This document shows positions 44,278-54,745 of a stretch of DNA of 64,000 nucleotides, piece by piece (positions within the stretch are counted from its first letter, which is position 1; each line of letters starts with the position of its first letter). Origin of the DNA: Olsenella profusa DSM 13989 (lineage in GTDB: Bacteria > Actinomycetota > Coriobacteriia > Coriobacteriales > Atopobiaceae); contig NZ_JAUSQK010000001.1 of the NCBI RefSeq assembly GCF_030811115.1, positions 496,001 through 560,000 of the forward strand, in the 5' to 3' direction. The notes beneath the pieces are model-generated. The model saw only the letters and a list, made by a program, of their open reading frames with translations. It was not told the origin of the DNA and ran no database searches. Both the position numbers and the translations under genes were made by a program.

Positions 44278-45660
44278 TTACTTGATGTCGTTGCCCGTCA
44301 GGGTGCCGCGATACTCGGTGGCGTCATCGGTGGCCTGGCTGGGGTCGTAGAGGTTCACGGCCGCAACGTAGAGGGCTGCGCAGGTGGAGAGGTCCTGCCT
44401 GTAGGTGACCTCGTTGGGGGCGTGGGCCTGGGACTCGGCGCCGGGGCCAAAGCCCACGCACGGGATGCCATAGCGGCCCTGGATGGACACGCAGTTCGTG
44501 GAGAAGGTCCACTTGTCGCACAGGGGCCTGCCCTCGCGCTTGTCCATGGACTTGGGGCAGCCGATGCGCTTGTCGCCAAAGAGGGCCTCGTGCGCGTCGA
44601 CGAGCGCCTTGACGTGGGGCGCACTCTCCTTGTTGATCCACGTGGGGAAGTAGGCCTCGGTCTCGTAGACCTCGCCGGTCCAGCTGGGACGGTCGTACAT
44701 GTACATGGAGACCTTCACGTCCTCGCCGTACTTCTTGACGGCAGGCAGGTTGCGAACCTCCTCGAGGCAGGACTCGTAGGTCTCGCCAGCGGTCATGCGA
44801 CGGTCGATGGAGATGGCACAGGAGTCGGCCACGGCGCAGCGCGAGGGGCTGGTGTAGAAGATCTGGGAGACGGTGCAGGTGCCGCGGCCCAGGAAGCGCG
44901 CGTCCTCGTAGTGGTCGGGGTTGTACTTGGGGCCGAGCATCTTGGCGAGGCCCCTGATGGAGGTGGACTCGTCTGCGCCGTTGTTGTTGAGGGCGCGGAC
45001 GTCGTTCACGATGTCGGCCATCTTGTAGATGGCGTTGTCGCCGCGCTCGGGGGCAGACCCATGGCAGGAGACGCCCTTCACGTCCACGCGAATCTCCATG
45101 CGGCCACGGTGACCACGGTAGATGCCACCGTCGGTGGGCTCGGTGGAGATGACGAACTCGGGCTTGATGCCGTCCTTGTTGTAGATGTACTGCCAGCACA
45201 TGCCGTCGCAGTCCTCCTCCTGGACGGTGCCCACGACCATGATCTTGTAGCCCTCGGGGATGAGGTCCATGTCCTTCATCATCTTTGCCGCGTACGTGGC
45301 AGCTGCGACGCCGCCCTCCTGGTCGGAGCCGCCACGGCCACCGATGAGCTGGTCGTCCTCGAAGCCCTCATAGGGGTCGAAGTCCCAGTTGTCACGGTTG
45401 CCGATGCCCACGGTGTCGATGTGGCCGTCGATGGCGATGATCTTGTCGCCCGTGCCCATGAAGCCCATCACGTTGCCAAGGCCATCGACCTTGACCTCAT
45501 CGAAGCCGAGCTTCTCCATCTCGGCCTTGATGCAGGCCACGACGTCGCCCTCCTCGCAGGACTCGCTGGGGTGGGAGATCATGGTGCGCAGGAACGCGGT
45601 CATGTCCGCGTTGTAGGCACGAGCCGCTTCCTTGATCTTGTCGTAGTCGAGTTCCTTCAT
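44278..45660 (-). CDS. ygeY: YgeY-type M20 metallopeptidase-family hydrolase
   Basis: A protein of 460 residues with the M20 metal site: [11 protein letters not shown] near residue 77, [10 protein letters not shown] near 105, VQEEDCDG near 145 and a late HAPNE histidine near 427. The YgeY group is named a selenium metabolism hydrolase after its genomic company; chemically it should hydrolyse an N-acyl or N-carbamoyl amino acid. It starts a sub-operon with ygeW and arcC downstream. GGAGGACCC precedes ATG 45660. Confidence 0.92.
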   Translation of the reverse strand: MKELDYDKIKEAARAYNADMTAFLRTMISHPSESCEEGDVVACIKAEMEKLGFDEVKVDGLGNVMGFMGTGDKIIAIDGHIDTVGIGNRDNWDFDPYEGFEDDQLIGGRGGSDQEGGVAAATYAAKMMKDMDLIPEGYKIMVVGTVQEEDCDGMCWQYIYNKDGIKPEFVISTEPTDGGIYRGHRGRMEIRVDVKGVSCHGSAPERGDNAIYKMADIVNDVRALNNNGADESTSIRGLAKMLGPKYNPDHYEDARFLGRGTCTVSQIFYTSPSRCAVADSCAISIDRRMTAGETYESCLEEVRNLPAVKKYGEDVKVSMYMYDRPSWTGEVYETEAYFPTWINKESAPHVKALVDAHEALFGDKRIGCPKSMDKREGRPLCDKWTFSTNCVSIQGRYGIPCVGFGPGAESQAHAPNEVTYRQDLSTCAALYVAAVNLYDPSQATDDATEYRGTLTGNDIK

Positions 45661-45899
45661 TGGGTCCTCCTCAAGACGTCCCATACTAAAAGTATTAATA
45701 CAAACTTTTTGTTTGGTATATGCATCATGCGCCTTACGCAGGGCAGATTCAAGCGTTACAGGAGAACTCCCTGGCATTGCCCTGAGCGGCTCGCCTTGCG
45801 CCCCGAACGGCAGGTCCCTAACGGCAGGGCGGCATGTAGGGTCCGGCAGCGCCCGCCTTGGGCCTTGCAAGGGGCACGCCACACAGACCGCATGGGGAT
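45661..45899 (-). promoter_or_regulatory. ygeY promoter region with two palindromes
   Basis: An unusually AT-rich patch (45683-45720) lies just upstream of ygeY in a GC-rich cluster. It contains ATACT-AAA-AGTAT (45683-45695) and CAAAC-TTTTT-GTTTG (45701-45715). These are candidate operators overlapping a promoter. The remaining 45721-45899 stretch, downstream of the permease gene, shows no gene. Confidence 0.5.
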
Positions 45900-47282
45900 C
45901 TACTTCGCACCCAGCTCCTCCTCTTCCCTGACATCTGCACCACGCTCACCGTTGGGGTCTGGCAGTACGAGGTTGAGAGTGATGGCCACGAGCGTGGTGA
46001 CGACGATGGCAGATCCGCCAAAGATGCTCGTGACCCAAGGGGGCATGTCGGCACCTCCTAGCGACCCCTTGACCATGGAGATGCCCATGCCCAGAGCGAC
46101 GGACAGGCCAGCAATGCTCGCACGACGGTCGGTAAGCCCACCCTTCGTGAGAATCCTGATGCCCGTCATGGTGATGGTGCCAAAGACGGAGATCGTTGCG
46201 CCGCCAATGACGCACATGGGGATAGTGTCCAGCAGGGCGGCGAACTTGGGAATGAGGCCACATGCGATGAGGATGCCCGCCGCGCAGGCGAAGACGCGCC
46301 TGTTGACGACCTTGGTCACCGTGGCGATGCCGACGTTCTGGGCGAACGTGGCCGTGGGCAGACCACCAAACAGGGCGCCTATCGTTGAGGCAATGCCCTC
46401 ACAGAGGATGCCGCCGCGAATCTCCCCCAGCCTTGCCTCGCGACCAAGCGCACCGTTGGCAACGGCAGAGAAGTCGCCGATCATCTCGACGGCGGCAATG
46501 ATGAACACTGCGCCGAGGGAGACCAGGGCATCCGGCTGAAACTCGATGCCAAAGGGAAGGACCTTGGGCAGCGCTACCCAGGAGGCGTCTCCTAGGCCAC
46601 CAAAGTTCACCATGCCGAGGGCAAACGACAGCGCATAGCCTACGAGCATGCCAAACAGCAGGGAGCCAAGCCTGAGCACACCCTTGCCAAAATTGCCGAA
46701 GATGATGCAGCACACCAGCGTGACCAGGGCGACAACCCAGTTTTGGGCGCTACCGAAGTCGGGGCTGCCCGTTCCTCCTGCCATGTAGCCAACAGCCACG
46801 GAGTAGAGCGACAGCCCGATGCAAAAGACCACCGTGCCCGTGACCACGGGTGGGAAGAGACGCTTGATCTGTCTGAGGAACACGCCAAACAGTATGGCCA
46901 CAAAGCCACCCATAAACTGGGCCCCAATGATGGCGGCAATGCCATACGTGCCACCAATGGTGTTAAGCACAGGAACGAACGCGAAGGAGGCTCCCGTAAT
47001 GACAGGCAGTCCCGAGCCAATGCGGCCAAAGACGGGATGCGCCTGCAGCAGCGTCACGATGCCCGAAAACAGCATGGCGGACTGAATGAGCAGCGTACGT
47101 TCATCCGCCGGCAGGCTGCACGCGGAGCCAACGATGATGGCCGGTGTAATGATGCCCACAATGGCGGCGATAACATGCTGCAACGCGAGGGGGACGAAGA
47201 GCCTCGCCGGTGGCTTGCCATCTTGCCAAAACAGCTGACCGGTAGCATCGTCGGCCACCTTCCGCATCTTCTTTTCACTCAT
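45900..47282 (-). CDS. NCS2 family xanthine/urate permease
   Basis: A protein of 460 residues with about fourteen membrane helices. [20 protein letters not shown] near residue 32 and the NCS2 signature [12 protein letters not shown] near 315 place it with XanQ, UacT and UraA symporters. Position between ygeX and ygeY suggests that it imports the purine (urate or xanthine) degraded by the cluster. Charged ends are cytoplasmic. Substrate choice among xanthine, urate and uracil is inferred from context. Confidence 0.9.
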   Translation of the reverse strand: MSEKKMRKVADDATGQLFWQDGKPPARLFVPLALQHVIAAIVGIITPAIIVGSACSLPADERTLLIQSAMLFSGIVTLLQAHPVFGRIGSGLPVITGASFAFVPVLNTIGGTYGIAAIIGAQFMGGFVAILFGVFLRQIKRLFPPVVTGTVVFCIGLSLYSVAVGYMAGGTGSPDFGSAQNWVVALVTLVCCIIFGNFGKGVLRLGSLLFGMLVGYALSFALGMVNFGGLGDASWVALPKVLPFGIEFQPDALVSLGAVFIIAAVEMIGDFSAVANGALGREARLGEIRGGILCEGIASTIGALFGGLPTATFAQNVGIATVTKVVNRRVFACAAGILIACGLIPKFAALLDTIPMCVIGGATISVFGTITMTGIRILTKGGLTDRRASIAGLSVALGMGISMVKGSLGGADMPPWVTSIFGGSAIVVTTLVAITLNLVLPDPNGERGADVREEEELGAK

Positions 47283-47407
47283 GCCGATCCTCTCTCGTGT
47301 GTTGGGGGCAGTTGCCAGGCGCAGCCACCAGTAAGTGGCTCGCGTCCTCGGAGGGAGCGGGCTGTAAAGGCTCCCTGCAGCCCAGCCCGTCGTGCCCCCT
47401 CCCAGAC

Positions 47408-48622
47408 CTACTCACTTGCGTAGGCCCCGTCCCACACAACCTCGCGGTAGCGGACAGGGTCGGTGTCGCCCTCCGTGGAGAACAGCAGCACCTGGGACCT
47501 GAGGCCCAACCCGAGCTCCTCACGCAGCTCGACGTAGGCATCATCCTGCATGATGGTGGCGATCATACCCATGCCCACGGCACCAGACTCGCCCGACGTG
47601 ATGGCAGGATCCCCTTTGACGGGCGCGGCAAGCATGCGCATACCCTTGGCAGACGACCAGTCTGGGCAGGAGAGAAACGCGGAGACGTGGTTACGCAGAA
47701 TGTCCCAACTGATCGTGTTGGGCTCGCCGCAGGCAAGGCCGGCCATGATGGTGCTGAGGTCTCCTCCCACGGTGCGTGGCTTGCCATCGGCGGCCCGTGC
47801 ACCCTGATAGAGGCAGTCTGCCGCACTTGCCTCCATGGTCACGAATGTGGGAGGGTCATCCGGGAAGAGGTTCGTGAAGTAGCCGACGACGGAGCCCGCG
47901 AGCGACCCCACGCCCGCCTGCACGAACACGTGGGTGGGACGATTGACCCCAAGCTGCCTCAGCTGTTCGGCCGCCTCACTGGACATGGTGCCATACCCCT
48001 GCATGATCCAAGACGGAATCCTCTCGTATCCGTCCCAGGCGGTGTCCTGCACGACGACACCATGCTCCGTCTCGCCCGCCTCCTGTGCGACGAGGCGCAC
48101 GCAGTCGTCGTAGTTGAGCTCCTCGATTGTAACCTCGGCGCCCTCCTTGGCGATGTTGTCGAAACGTGCCCTTGTCGATCCTCTGGGCATGCGCACCACT
48201 GCCCTCTGACCCAGCCTATGCGCCGCCCATGCCACCCCACGGCCATGGTTGCCATCCGTTGCCGTAAAGAAGGTGGCACGACCAAAGTCCTGTGCCAGCT
48301 GGCCGGACGTCAGGTAGCCGAAGTCACATTCGCCTATGTCCCTGCCCGTCTCGTCAGCGATGTAGCGTGCCATAGCAAACGAGCCACCCAGCACCTTAAA
48401 GGCATTGAGGCCAAAGCGGTAGCTCTCGTCCTTCACATAGAGCCCACCCAATCCCAGGTGCTCCGCCATGCCCGTCAATCTCGCCAGAGGCGTCTCTGAG
48501 TACTGCGGGAAGCTCCTGTGGAAGCGCTGAGCCTCTCTTACGCTGCCCAAGTCCATGATGGCAAGTCTCGTGTCCCCACTGCCGGGCATCCTGTTCATGG
48601 CCCATTCCATGCGTGGTCTCAT
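47408..48622 (-). CDS. ygeX: Diaminopropionate ammonia-lyase YgeX
   Basis: A PLP enzyme of 404 residues of the fold type II group: LNAFKVLGGSFAM near residue 67 has the Schiff-base lysine, TATDGNHGRGVAW near 112 is the phosphate or substrate loop, and QAGVGSLAGSVVGYF near 215 the glycine-rich loop. It cleaves 2,3-diaminopropionate to pyruvate and two ammonia, the carbon exit of the pathway. AAAGGATG precedes ATG 48622; the frame further upstream (to 49063) lies inside the previous gene. Confidence 0.93.
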   Translation of the reverse strand: MRPRMEWAMNRMPGSGDTRLAIMDLGSVREAQRFHRSFPQYSETPLARLTGMAEHLGLGGLYVKDESYRFGLNAFKVLGGSFAMARYIADETGRDIGECDFGYLTSGQLAQDFGRATFFTATDGNHGRGVAWAAHRLGQRAVVRMPRGSTRARFDNIAKEGAEVTIEELNYDDCVRLVAQEAGETEHGVVVQDTAWDGYERIPSWIMQGYGTMSSEAAEQLRQLGVNRPTHVFVQAGVGSLAGSVVGYFTNLFPDDPPTFVTMEASAADCLYQGARAADGKPRTVGGDLSTIMAGLACGEPNTISWDILRNHVSAFLSCPDWSSAKGMRMLAAPVKGDPAITSGESGAVGMGMIATIMQDDAYVELREELGLGLRSQVLLFSTEGDTDPVRYREVVWDGAYASE

Positions 48623-48776
48623 GTCTACATCCTTTCCTGCCAGGCACTTGTGGCCTTGCGATTGGTGCCTACAGAGCACTCTGCCTTGCATCCCCTGAAG
48701 CGGGGCATAATCCGTTCGTACAGGCACACGCATGAGACGGTCGCACGTTGCCTGCATATGCCTGCCACCACGCCAT

Positions 48777-51560
48777 CTATGACACCGCCCTGCGGGACCT
48801 CTTTGCGTAGGGCGTATCGCGCAGGGGCAGCTCGGTGCGCAGCCGGCCATCAAGGCGCCTGTAGGCGTTCTGTAGTGCGCCGGCAGTGGGAATCGAGGAG
48901 ATCTCTCCAATGCCCTTGCCACCGTATGCCACAGGCAGCAGGTGCTCCCCCTCCACATAGATGGCATGGATGTTGGGGATCTGCGTGGCCCGAAGCAGTC
49001 CCAACGTGCCAAAGCGCACCTTGGGGACACAGTCCTTGAGCACGAAGTCCTCCGTGAGCGCATAGCCCATGCTCATGAGCACGCCGCCCTCGATCTGGCC
49101 TTGGATGGCGGTGGGGTTTACCACCTTGCCGGAGTCATGCGCCGCATACACGTCGCTCACCTTGCCATCCTCATCGAGCACGGCAACCGTGGTGGCATAG
49201 GCATAGCAGATGTGGCTCTTGGGATTGGGCTTGTCGGCCCCCAGCCTATCCGTGGGCTCAAAGTACTCGTAGAAGAACTCACGGCCCTCGAGGGCGGCAA
49301 GGTCCTCCACGGGACGCATGGGATGGTGCCCCCTGCCGGCAATGAGCTCATCGGGGTCGGCCGACACGGGTGTACCATCCTCAAGCGTCGCCCTGATGCC
49401 ATTCCCCTTCGCACGCAGGGGCGTCACGGGAAGTGTCCCGTCCCGCTCGTAGGCAAGCATGGCGTCACGCAGCAGGAAGGCTGCCCCACGCACGGACTCC
49501 CCCGTAATGACGGTCTGTCGCGAGCCCGAGGTCGTCCCCGAGTCTGGAGCATACTCCGTGGAGCACTCGCCATTCTCAATGAGGGATCTGGGCAGTCCCA
49601 CGGCCTCCGCGACGTCCTGCAGGAAGATGGTGTTGCAGCCTTGTCCGACGTCGGACGTGGCCGAATAGATCACCACATGGCCGTGTTCGACCCGAAGCGT
49701 ACAGCGTCCGGCGTCGGGCAGGCCAACGCCCACGCCCGCGTTCTTCATGGCGCAGGAGATACCGCACCTGTCAGCGTTCCGCTCATAGGCGTCCTTCACC
49801 GCCATGAGGGTCTCCTTGAGGGCCGTCGACTCATCGGCAAGCTGACCGTTGGGCAGGGCGTCACCCGGCTCGATCGCATTGCGATAACGCATCTCCCAGG
49901 TGCTGATGCCCACCTCGTCCGCAAGCAGGTCCATGAGGCACTCGAGGGCAAACTCGCTCTGACATACGCCAAAGCCCCTGAACGCACCGGCAGGCGGGTT
50001 GTTGGTATAGTAGCCAAAGCCCCTGATGTCCGTGTTCTGATACTTGTAGGGGCCTACGGCATGGGTGCAGGCGCGCTCCAACACGGGGCCGCACAGCGAG
50101 GCATAGGCACCGGTATCAAAGTTGATTTCGCAATCTAGGCCAGTGAGAATGCCATCCTCGTCGCAGCCAAGCGTAAATGTGGCCTCCATGGCATGGCGCT
50201 TGGGGTGGAAGTTGATGGATTCCTGACGGCTCAGCTTACACTTGATGGTGCAGCCAAAGCGCAGGGCCGCTAGGGCGGCCACGTGCTGCACCGTGACGTC
50301 CTCCTTACCTCCGAAGCCGCCGCCCACCAGCGCGGTCTCGACCACCACACGCTCTGGGGTGTCATCCCAGCCCAACATGTGGGCAACCTCCTTGCGCGTG
50401 TCGTAGGCCCCCTGGTCGGAGCTGATGATTTTGACGCCGTCCTCGTAGGGGAAGGCTATGGCGCACTCGGGCTCCAGGAAGGCGTGCTCCGTGAAGGGCG
50501 TCTTGAACGATTTGGTCACGACGTGAGCGGAGTGTGCCAGCGCCACCTTCGCATCCCCGCGTGTCACATGACGACTCTGACACACGTTATCGTGCAATTG
50601 CACGATCTTGCCAAAGGCAAGGAAGCTGTCGTGGATGAGCGGTGCCCCCTGAGCCTTGGCCTCTGCGATGCCTCGCACGGGCTCGAGGGGCTCATACGCT
50701 ACCTTCACAAGCCTCTTAGCCCGCTCAAGCGTCCCCTCATCCTTGGCGACCACGAGACAGATGGCGTCGCCCACACAGCGCGTGATGTCTCCCTCGGCAA
50801 TGAAGACGTCCCAGTCCTGGATAAGGTGCCCCACCTGGTTGACGGGAACGTCCTTGGCCGTGAGCACGCCCACGACGCCGGGAAGCTCCTCGGCCTCACT
50901 CACATCGACGGACAGGACACGAGCGCGAGGATATGTGGATCGAACGGCCGAGGCGTGACACATGTCCGGAAAGTCGAGCTCGTTGTAATCATCAGGATAC
51001 TTGCCCGTGCCCAACACCTTGCAGCGCACATCCGCCCGAAAGGCCCGCTTGCCCACACCATAGTCGTCACCACGCTCGAGGGACCCGTCAATGGCCTCCT
51101 CGCCACGCAGGATCCTAGCGGCCAGCAAGATGCCCTCGATGATCTTCTTGTAACCGGTGCAGCGACAGATGTTTCCCTTGATGGCCTGCTTGACCTCGTC
51201 CTCGGTGGGGCTGGGGTTCCTGCGCAAGAGGGCCGACCCGCTCATGACCATTCCCGGGGTGCAGAACCCGCACTGTACGGCACCCACCGTGCCGAAGGCA
51301 TAGACAAAGGCCTCCCGCTCGTCGTGCGTGAGCCCCTCGACGGTAAGGACTTCGCATCCCTGAAGCTGCTTGGTGGAGATGACGCAGCCCCTCTTGGCGA
51401 CGCCATCTATGGCAACGGTACAGGTTCCACACGCCCCCTCGCTGCACCCGTCCTTCACGGATGTCAGGTGCAGGTCATCACGCAGGAAGCGCAGGAGTCG
51501 CTTGTTCTTTTGAGTCGACACCTTCGTGCCGTTGACGGTGAACGTGTAAGTCTCTGCCAT
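48777..51560 (-). CDS. xdhD: Xanthine-dehydrogenase-like molybdenum hydroxylase (XdhD type)
   Basis: A protein of 927 residues joining two 2Fe-2S domains to a molybdenum domain. Residues 1-160 have CSEGACGTCTVAIDG, CGFCTPGMVMSG and ICRCTGYKKI. From about 170 the Mo-binding part has LVGGGFGGKED near 415, AGAFRGFGVCQSE near 535 and YGGKGIGEISS near 890 with the base glutamate. No FAD domain is fused, and no separate FAD subunit gene (ygfM) lies nearby. It probably hydroxylates or reduces purines such as xanthine or urate. No in-frame TGA is seen, so selenium, if used, is in the cofactor. Confidence 0.92.
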   Translation of the reverse strand: MAETYTFTVNGTKVSTQKNKRLLRFLRDDLHLTSVKDGCSEGACGTCTVAIDGVAKRGCVISTKQLQGCEVLTVEGLTHDEREAFVYAFGTVGAVQCGFCTPGMVMSGSALLRRNPSPTEDEVKQAIKGNICRCTGYKKIIEGILLAARILRGEEAIDGSLERGDDYGVGKRAFRADVRCKVLGTGKYPDDYNELDFPDMCHASAVRSTYPRARVLSVDVSEAEELPGVVGVLTAKDVPVNQVGHLIQDWDVFIAEGDITRCVGDAICLVVAKDEGTLERAKRLVKVAYEPLEPVRGIAEAKAQGAPLIHDSFLAFGKIVQLHDNVCQSRHVTRGDAKVALAHSAHVVTKSFKTPFTEHAFLEPECAIAFPYEDGVKIISSDQGAYDTRKEVAHMLGWDDTPERVVVETALVGGGFGGKEDVTVQHVAALAALRFGCTIKCKLSRQESINFHPKRHAMEATFTLGCDEDGILTGLDCEINFDTGAYASLCGPVLERACTHAVGPYKYQNTDIRGFGYYTNNPPAGAFRGFGVCQSEFALECLMDLLADEVGISTWEMRYRNAIEPGDALPNGQLADESTALKETLMAVKDAYERNADRCGISCAMKNAGVGVGLPDAGRCTLRVEHGHVVIYSATSDVGQGCNTIFLQDVAEAVGLPRSLIENGECSTEYAPDSGTTSGSRQTVITGESVRGAAFLLRDAMLAYERDGTLPVTPLRAKGNGIRATLEDGTPVSADPDELIAGRGHHPMRPVEDLAALEGREFFYEYFEPTDRLGADKPNPKSHICYAYATTVAVLDEDGKVSDVYAAHDSGKVVNPTAIQGQIEGGVLMSMGYALTEDFVLKDCVPKVRFGTLGLLRATQIPNIHAIYVEGEHLLPVAYGGKGIGEISSIPTAGALQNAYRRLDGRLRTELPLRDTPYAKRSRRAVS

Positions 51561-51640
51561 GTTCCCATCCTCTTCTCTCGGTGTCACAGCCACCATGCGG
51601 CCGCCCTTCCCATGTCTGCGGGAGGCTCGCACGGCATGCA

Positions 51641-54631
51641 TCAGCTAAGTAGGTACGAATAGGTGTTCCGCACTGCGACGATGGTCTTACGGACCGACTC
51701 GGGCAGGCCGCATGAGAGGTCGTCCACATCGAAGGTGCCCTCATCGGCATCCACTCGCACGAGCATACCGCCCTCGGCAGGCAGGAAGCCCTCATTGGTG
51801 GAGTCGTCGAAGTCCTCGCGGCTCCAGAAGAGCGTGAGCTTGTCCTTGTACGGGCGACCCTCGGAGTACGGGCAGAACACGGCACAGTTGCCGCACTCGT
51901 TGCACATGCCATCCACGTGGACAATCTGGCGCTCGCGCATGCCGGGTACGCGGACGGCCACGTTGGCACGGTTGGGGCAGACCTCGCAGCAGGTCTCGCA
52001 CACGGTTACGCAGCCAAGGCAGCGCGTGTGGGCAAGCGACTGGACGTCGGCCTCGAGGCTGCCACGCGACACAAGCGACGACTCGTAGCTGAGGTCAACG
52101 TTGGACTCCCCCATGCCATCAAAGGAGGCGCCGGAGATGGCACGCGTGACGGTCATGGCATCGGCGATGGCCTTGACCACGGTAGCGGGGCCGCGGCGCG
52201 CATCGCCTACGGCAAAGACGTGCGGCACGCTGGTCTCGAGGGAGTCGCTCACCACGGGGCGGCCCTTCCCGTCAAGATCGCAGCCCGTTGCCAGGTAAAG
52301 CCCCTGCTCGATACGCTCGCCAACGGCGGTGATGACCGCGGTGGCGGGCACGCTCACGGTCTCGCCCGTAGGCTCGGGGGCGCGACGACCAGAGGCGTCC
52401 GGCGCGCCAAGGCGCATGACCTCGCAGGTCAGCACGCCGTTGGCAAGGTCGCCGGGCGAGAGGAGCTCCATGAGCTCCACGCCGTCCTCGAGTGCCATGA
52501 CGAGCTCTTCCTCGTCGGCGGGCATGTAGCGGCGGGTACGGCGATAGACCAGGCGCAGGTGCTCGACGCCGGGCACGCGCTTGGCGGCACGCGCCACGTC
52601 CATGGCCGTGTTGCCACCGCCAATGACCACGACGTCGGTGCCAAGCCGGCATTGCGCAGGATCGTCCCTGAAGTCACGGAGGAAGTCGATGGCGTCGAGC
52701 GCCTCGCCGCTGCGGAGCGCCGGACGGCCTGACGCCCAAGCTCCAATGGCCACCACGACATCGCTAAACCCCTGGTCGAGAAGGTCGCGCGCGTTGGTGA
52801 CCTCGACACCCGTCTTGAACGTGGCGCCATAGGCCGAGCAGAGCTCCACGTCGTGGTCGATGGCCTCGTCAGAGATGCGGAAGCCCGGGATCGCATGGCG
52901 CACAATGCCACCGAGCTCACCGGTGCGCTCGAACACGATGACGTCGGCGCCCGCGCGCGAGAGGAACGATGCCGCGGCAAGGCCGGCGGGACCAGCGCCC
53001 ACAACGGCAACCTTGCGGTCGGTCACGGTGCCACGCGGGGAGAGGGTGGGAAGCACCTCGGCCAGGCCCTTCTCGGCAGCCAGGAGCTTGAACTCGCGGA
53101 TGTGCACGTGCTCCTCGTAGTAGTTGCGCATGCAGGAGTCGCCGCAGGTATGCGGGCAGATGGTGCCCGTCGTGAAGGGCAGGGCGTTGCGCTCGAGGAT
53201 GATGCGGAGGGCGTCGGCATAGCGGCCCTCCCCACAGGCGCGCAGGTAGCCCGGGATGTCCTGCTCGATGGGGCAATCCTCGCGGCAGGGTGCCGTGAAG
53301 CAGTCGATGAGCGGCAGGTCGTGGCCCACGTGGCGCTCGGGCATGGGCTTGACGGGCTTACGGTAGCGGGGATTGGTGAGGGCGTCGTCCACGATGGCGG
53401 AAACCTTGGCGAGGTCAACGCGCGAGAACGGGGCGTCATCGATGCCGGAGAGAGACTCGTCAACCTGGACCAGGCGCTGGTAGCCACCCGGCTTGAGCAG
53501 CGTTGTCGCCATGGTGACCGGCCAGATGCCGGCGTCGACGAGCGCGCGGACGTTCAGCGCGTCCGCGCCGCCGGAGAAGGAGATGCGCAGGTGGCCCTCG
53601 AACTCGTCGGCGATGCGCTTGGCAAGCGAGATGGTGAGCGGGTAGAGCGAGCGGCCGGACATGTACATCTCGTCGCTGGGAAGCTCAAAGCGGGTGACGT
53701 CAACGGGGAAGGTGTTGGTGAGCTTGACGCCAAACTCCACGCCGCACTCGGCTGCCAGGGCGATAAGGCGCCGGAGCATGGGTACGGCATCTGCCCATTG
53801 CAGATCCTCGTTGAAGTGGTGCTCGTCGAAGACGATGTAATCGAAGCCCAGCGAGTCCAGGGTCTTGCGGGCATACTCGTAGCCCAGAAGCGTGGGGTTG
53901 CACTTGATGTAGGTGTTCAGGCCCTTCTCGGCGATGAGGTGCGTCGCGATGCGCTCGATCTCTGCGGGCGGGCAACCGTGAAGCGTGGACTCGGTAACCG
54001 AGCGGGACACATGCGGCGAGATGGAGTCGACAAAGGCGGCGTCAACGTTCTGGAAGCGATCGAGGTTGGCCTTGGCCCAGGCAATGGCCTCCTGGAAGAC
54101 GGGGGTGTCTGAGGCATTCTTCATGCTGTCGATGTAGGTGTCGACCTTCTCGCCCTTGATGCCCTCAAGGTCGTAGCCAACCGACATGTTGAAGACAAAG
54201 CCATCCGGGCCGCCCAAGTCGAACTCGCGCGCGAGGAGCTTGCAGGCAACCCAGGCCTTGACGTACTCATCAAAGGCATCGGGTACGGTGAGCTCGGTGG
54301 ACCACTCGCAGTTGTAGCCCTCATCGGCTGCGAGGATGCAGGGCTTGTTCACGCAGGCGGAAAGTTCGGCACCATCCATCTTCTGGATGGTCTTGAGCTC
54401 GAAGAAGCGGGCACCGGTAACGTAGGAGGCGATGATGTTCTGGGCAAGCTGGGTGTTGGGGCCCGCCGCCGGCCCAACGGGCGACTCGACCCTCTCGCCA
54501 AAGATGGGACGGGCATGACCGCCGAGCTTGGCAAGGCGAGACTCGCCAAAGACGGTTCCCTGGGCCTTCTTCTCGGTTAGGATCCAGTCCATGAGCTGGT
54601 CGAACGGAATGGGGCGCATGATGTCGCTCAT
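51641..54631 (-). CDS. ygfK: YgfK flavoprotein oxidoreductase (annotated as putative selenate reductase)
   Basis: A protein of 996 residues. The N-terminal part (about 1-420) is a dihydroorotate-dehydrogenase-like barrel (SPVGPAAGPNTQLAQN, IKCNPTLLGYEYA). A Fe-S helical domain follows (CREDCPIEQDIPGYL, CPHTCGDSC), then GltD-like FAD (VVGAGPAGLAAA) and NADPH (VIGGGNTAMDVA) domains, and two ferredoxin clusters (CETCCEVCPN, CNECGNCAVFCPYSEG). These are the parts of dihydropyrimidine dehydrogenase in another order. It may exchange electrons between NAD(P)H and the Mo hydroxylase, or reduce a purine ring itself. ATG 54631 has GAGAGG upstream. Confidence 0.92.
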   Translation of the reverse strand: MSDIMRPIPFDQLMDWILTEKKAQGTVFGESRLAKLGGHARPIFGERVESPVGPAAGPNTQLAQNIIASYVTGARFFELKTIQKMDGAELSACVNKPCILAADEGYNCEWSTELTVPDAFDEYVKAWVACKLLAREFDLGGPDGFVFNMSVGYDLEGIKGEKVDTYIDSMKNASDTPVFQEAIAWAKANLDRFQNVDAAFVDSISPHVSRSVTESTLHGCPPAEIERIATHLIAEKGLNTYIKCNPTLLGYEYARKTLDSLGFDYIVFDEHHFNEDLQWADAVPMLRRLIALAAECGVEFGVKLTNTFPVDVTRFELPSDEMYMSGRSLYPLTISLAKRIADEFEGHLRISFSGGADALNVRALVDAGIWPVTMATTLLKPGGYQRLVQVDESLSGIDDAPFSRVDLAKVSAIVDDALTNPRYRKPVKPMPERHVGHDLPLIDCFTAPCREDCPIEQDIPGYLRACGEGRYADALRIILERNALPFTTGTICPHTCGDSCMRNYYEEHVHIREFKLLAAEKGLAEVLPTLSPRGTVTDRKVAVVGAGPAGLAAASFLSRAGADVIVFERTGELGGIVRHAIPGFRISDEAIDHDVELCSAYGATFKTGVEVTNARDLLDQGFSDVVVAIGAWASGRPALRSGEALDAIDFLRDFRDDPAQCRLGTDVVVIGGGNTAMDVARAAKRVPGVEHLRLVYRRTRRYMPADEEELVMALEDGVELMELLSPGDLANGVLTCEVMRLGAPDASGRRAPEPTGETVSVPATAVITAVGERIEQGLYLATGCDLDGKGRPVVSDSLETSVPHVFAVGDARRGPATVVKAIADAMTVTRAISGASFDGMGESNVDLSYESSLVSRGSLEADVQSLAHTRCLGCVTVCETCCEVCPNRANVAVRVPGMRERQIVHVDGMCNECGNCAVFCPYSEGRPYKDKLTLFWSREDFDDSTNEGFLPAEGGMLVRVDADEGTFDVDDLSCGLPESVRKTIVAVRNTYSYLLS

Positions 54632-54745
54632 TGCGATTCCTCTCCAGAAACGCATTTCCGTGGGGACGTGAGGCGCGCGCGGCGCCACGGGATCCGCGCA
54701 CGTCATGGCAGTGGCGCCCGAAGGATGCCACTGCCGGAAAGACAC

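Noticed and set aside
44422-46539. Open frame of 705 codons on the plus strand across ygeY and the permease
   Set aside because: Val/Gly/Ala-rich antisense shadow; both minus-strand genes have full catalytic motifs.
48777-51560. Selenocysteine codon in the Mo hydroxylase
   Set aside because: The frame is open throughout and no in-frame TGA occurs at the expected active site, so any selenium would be a labile cofactor ligand.
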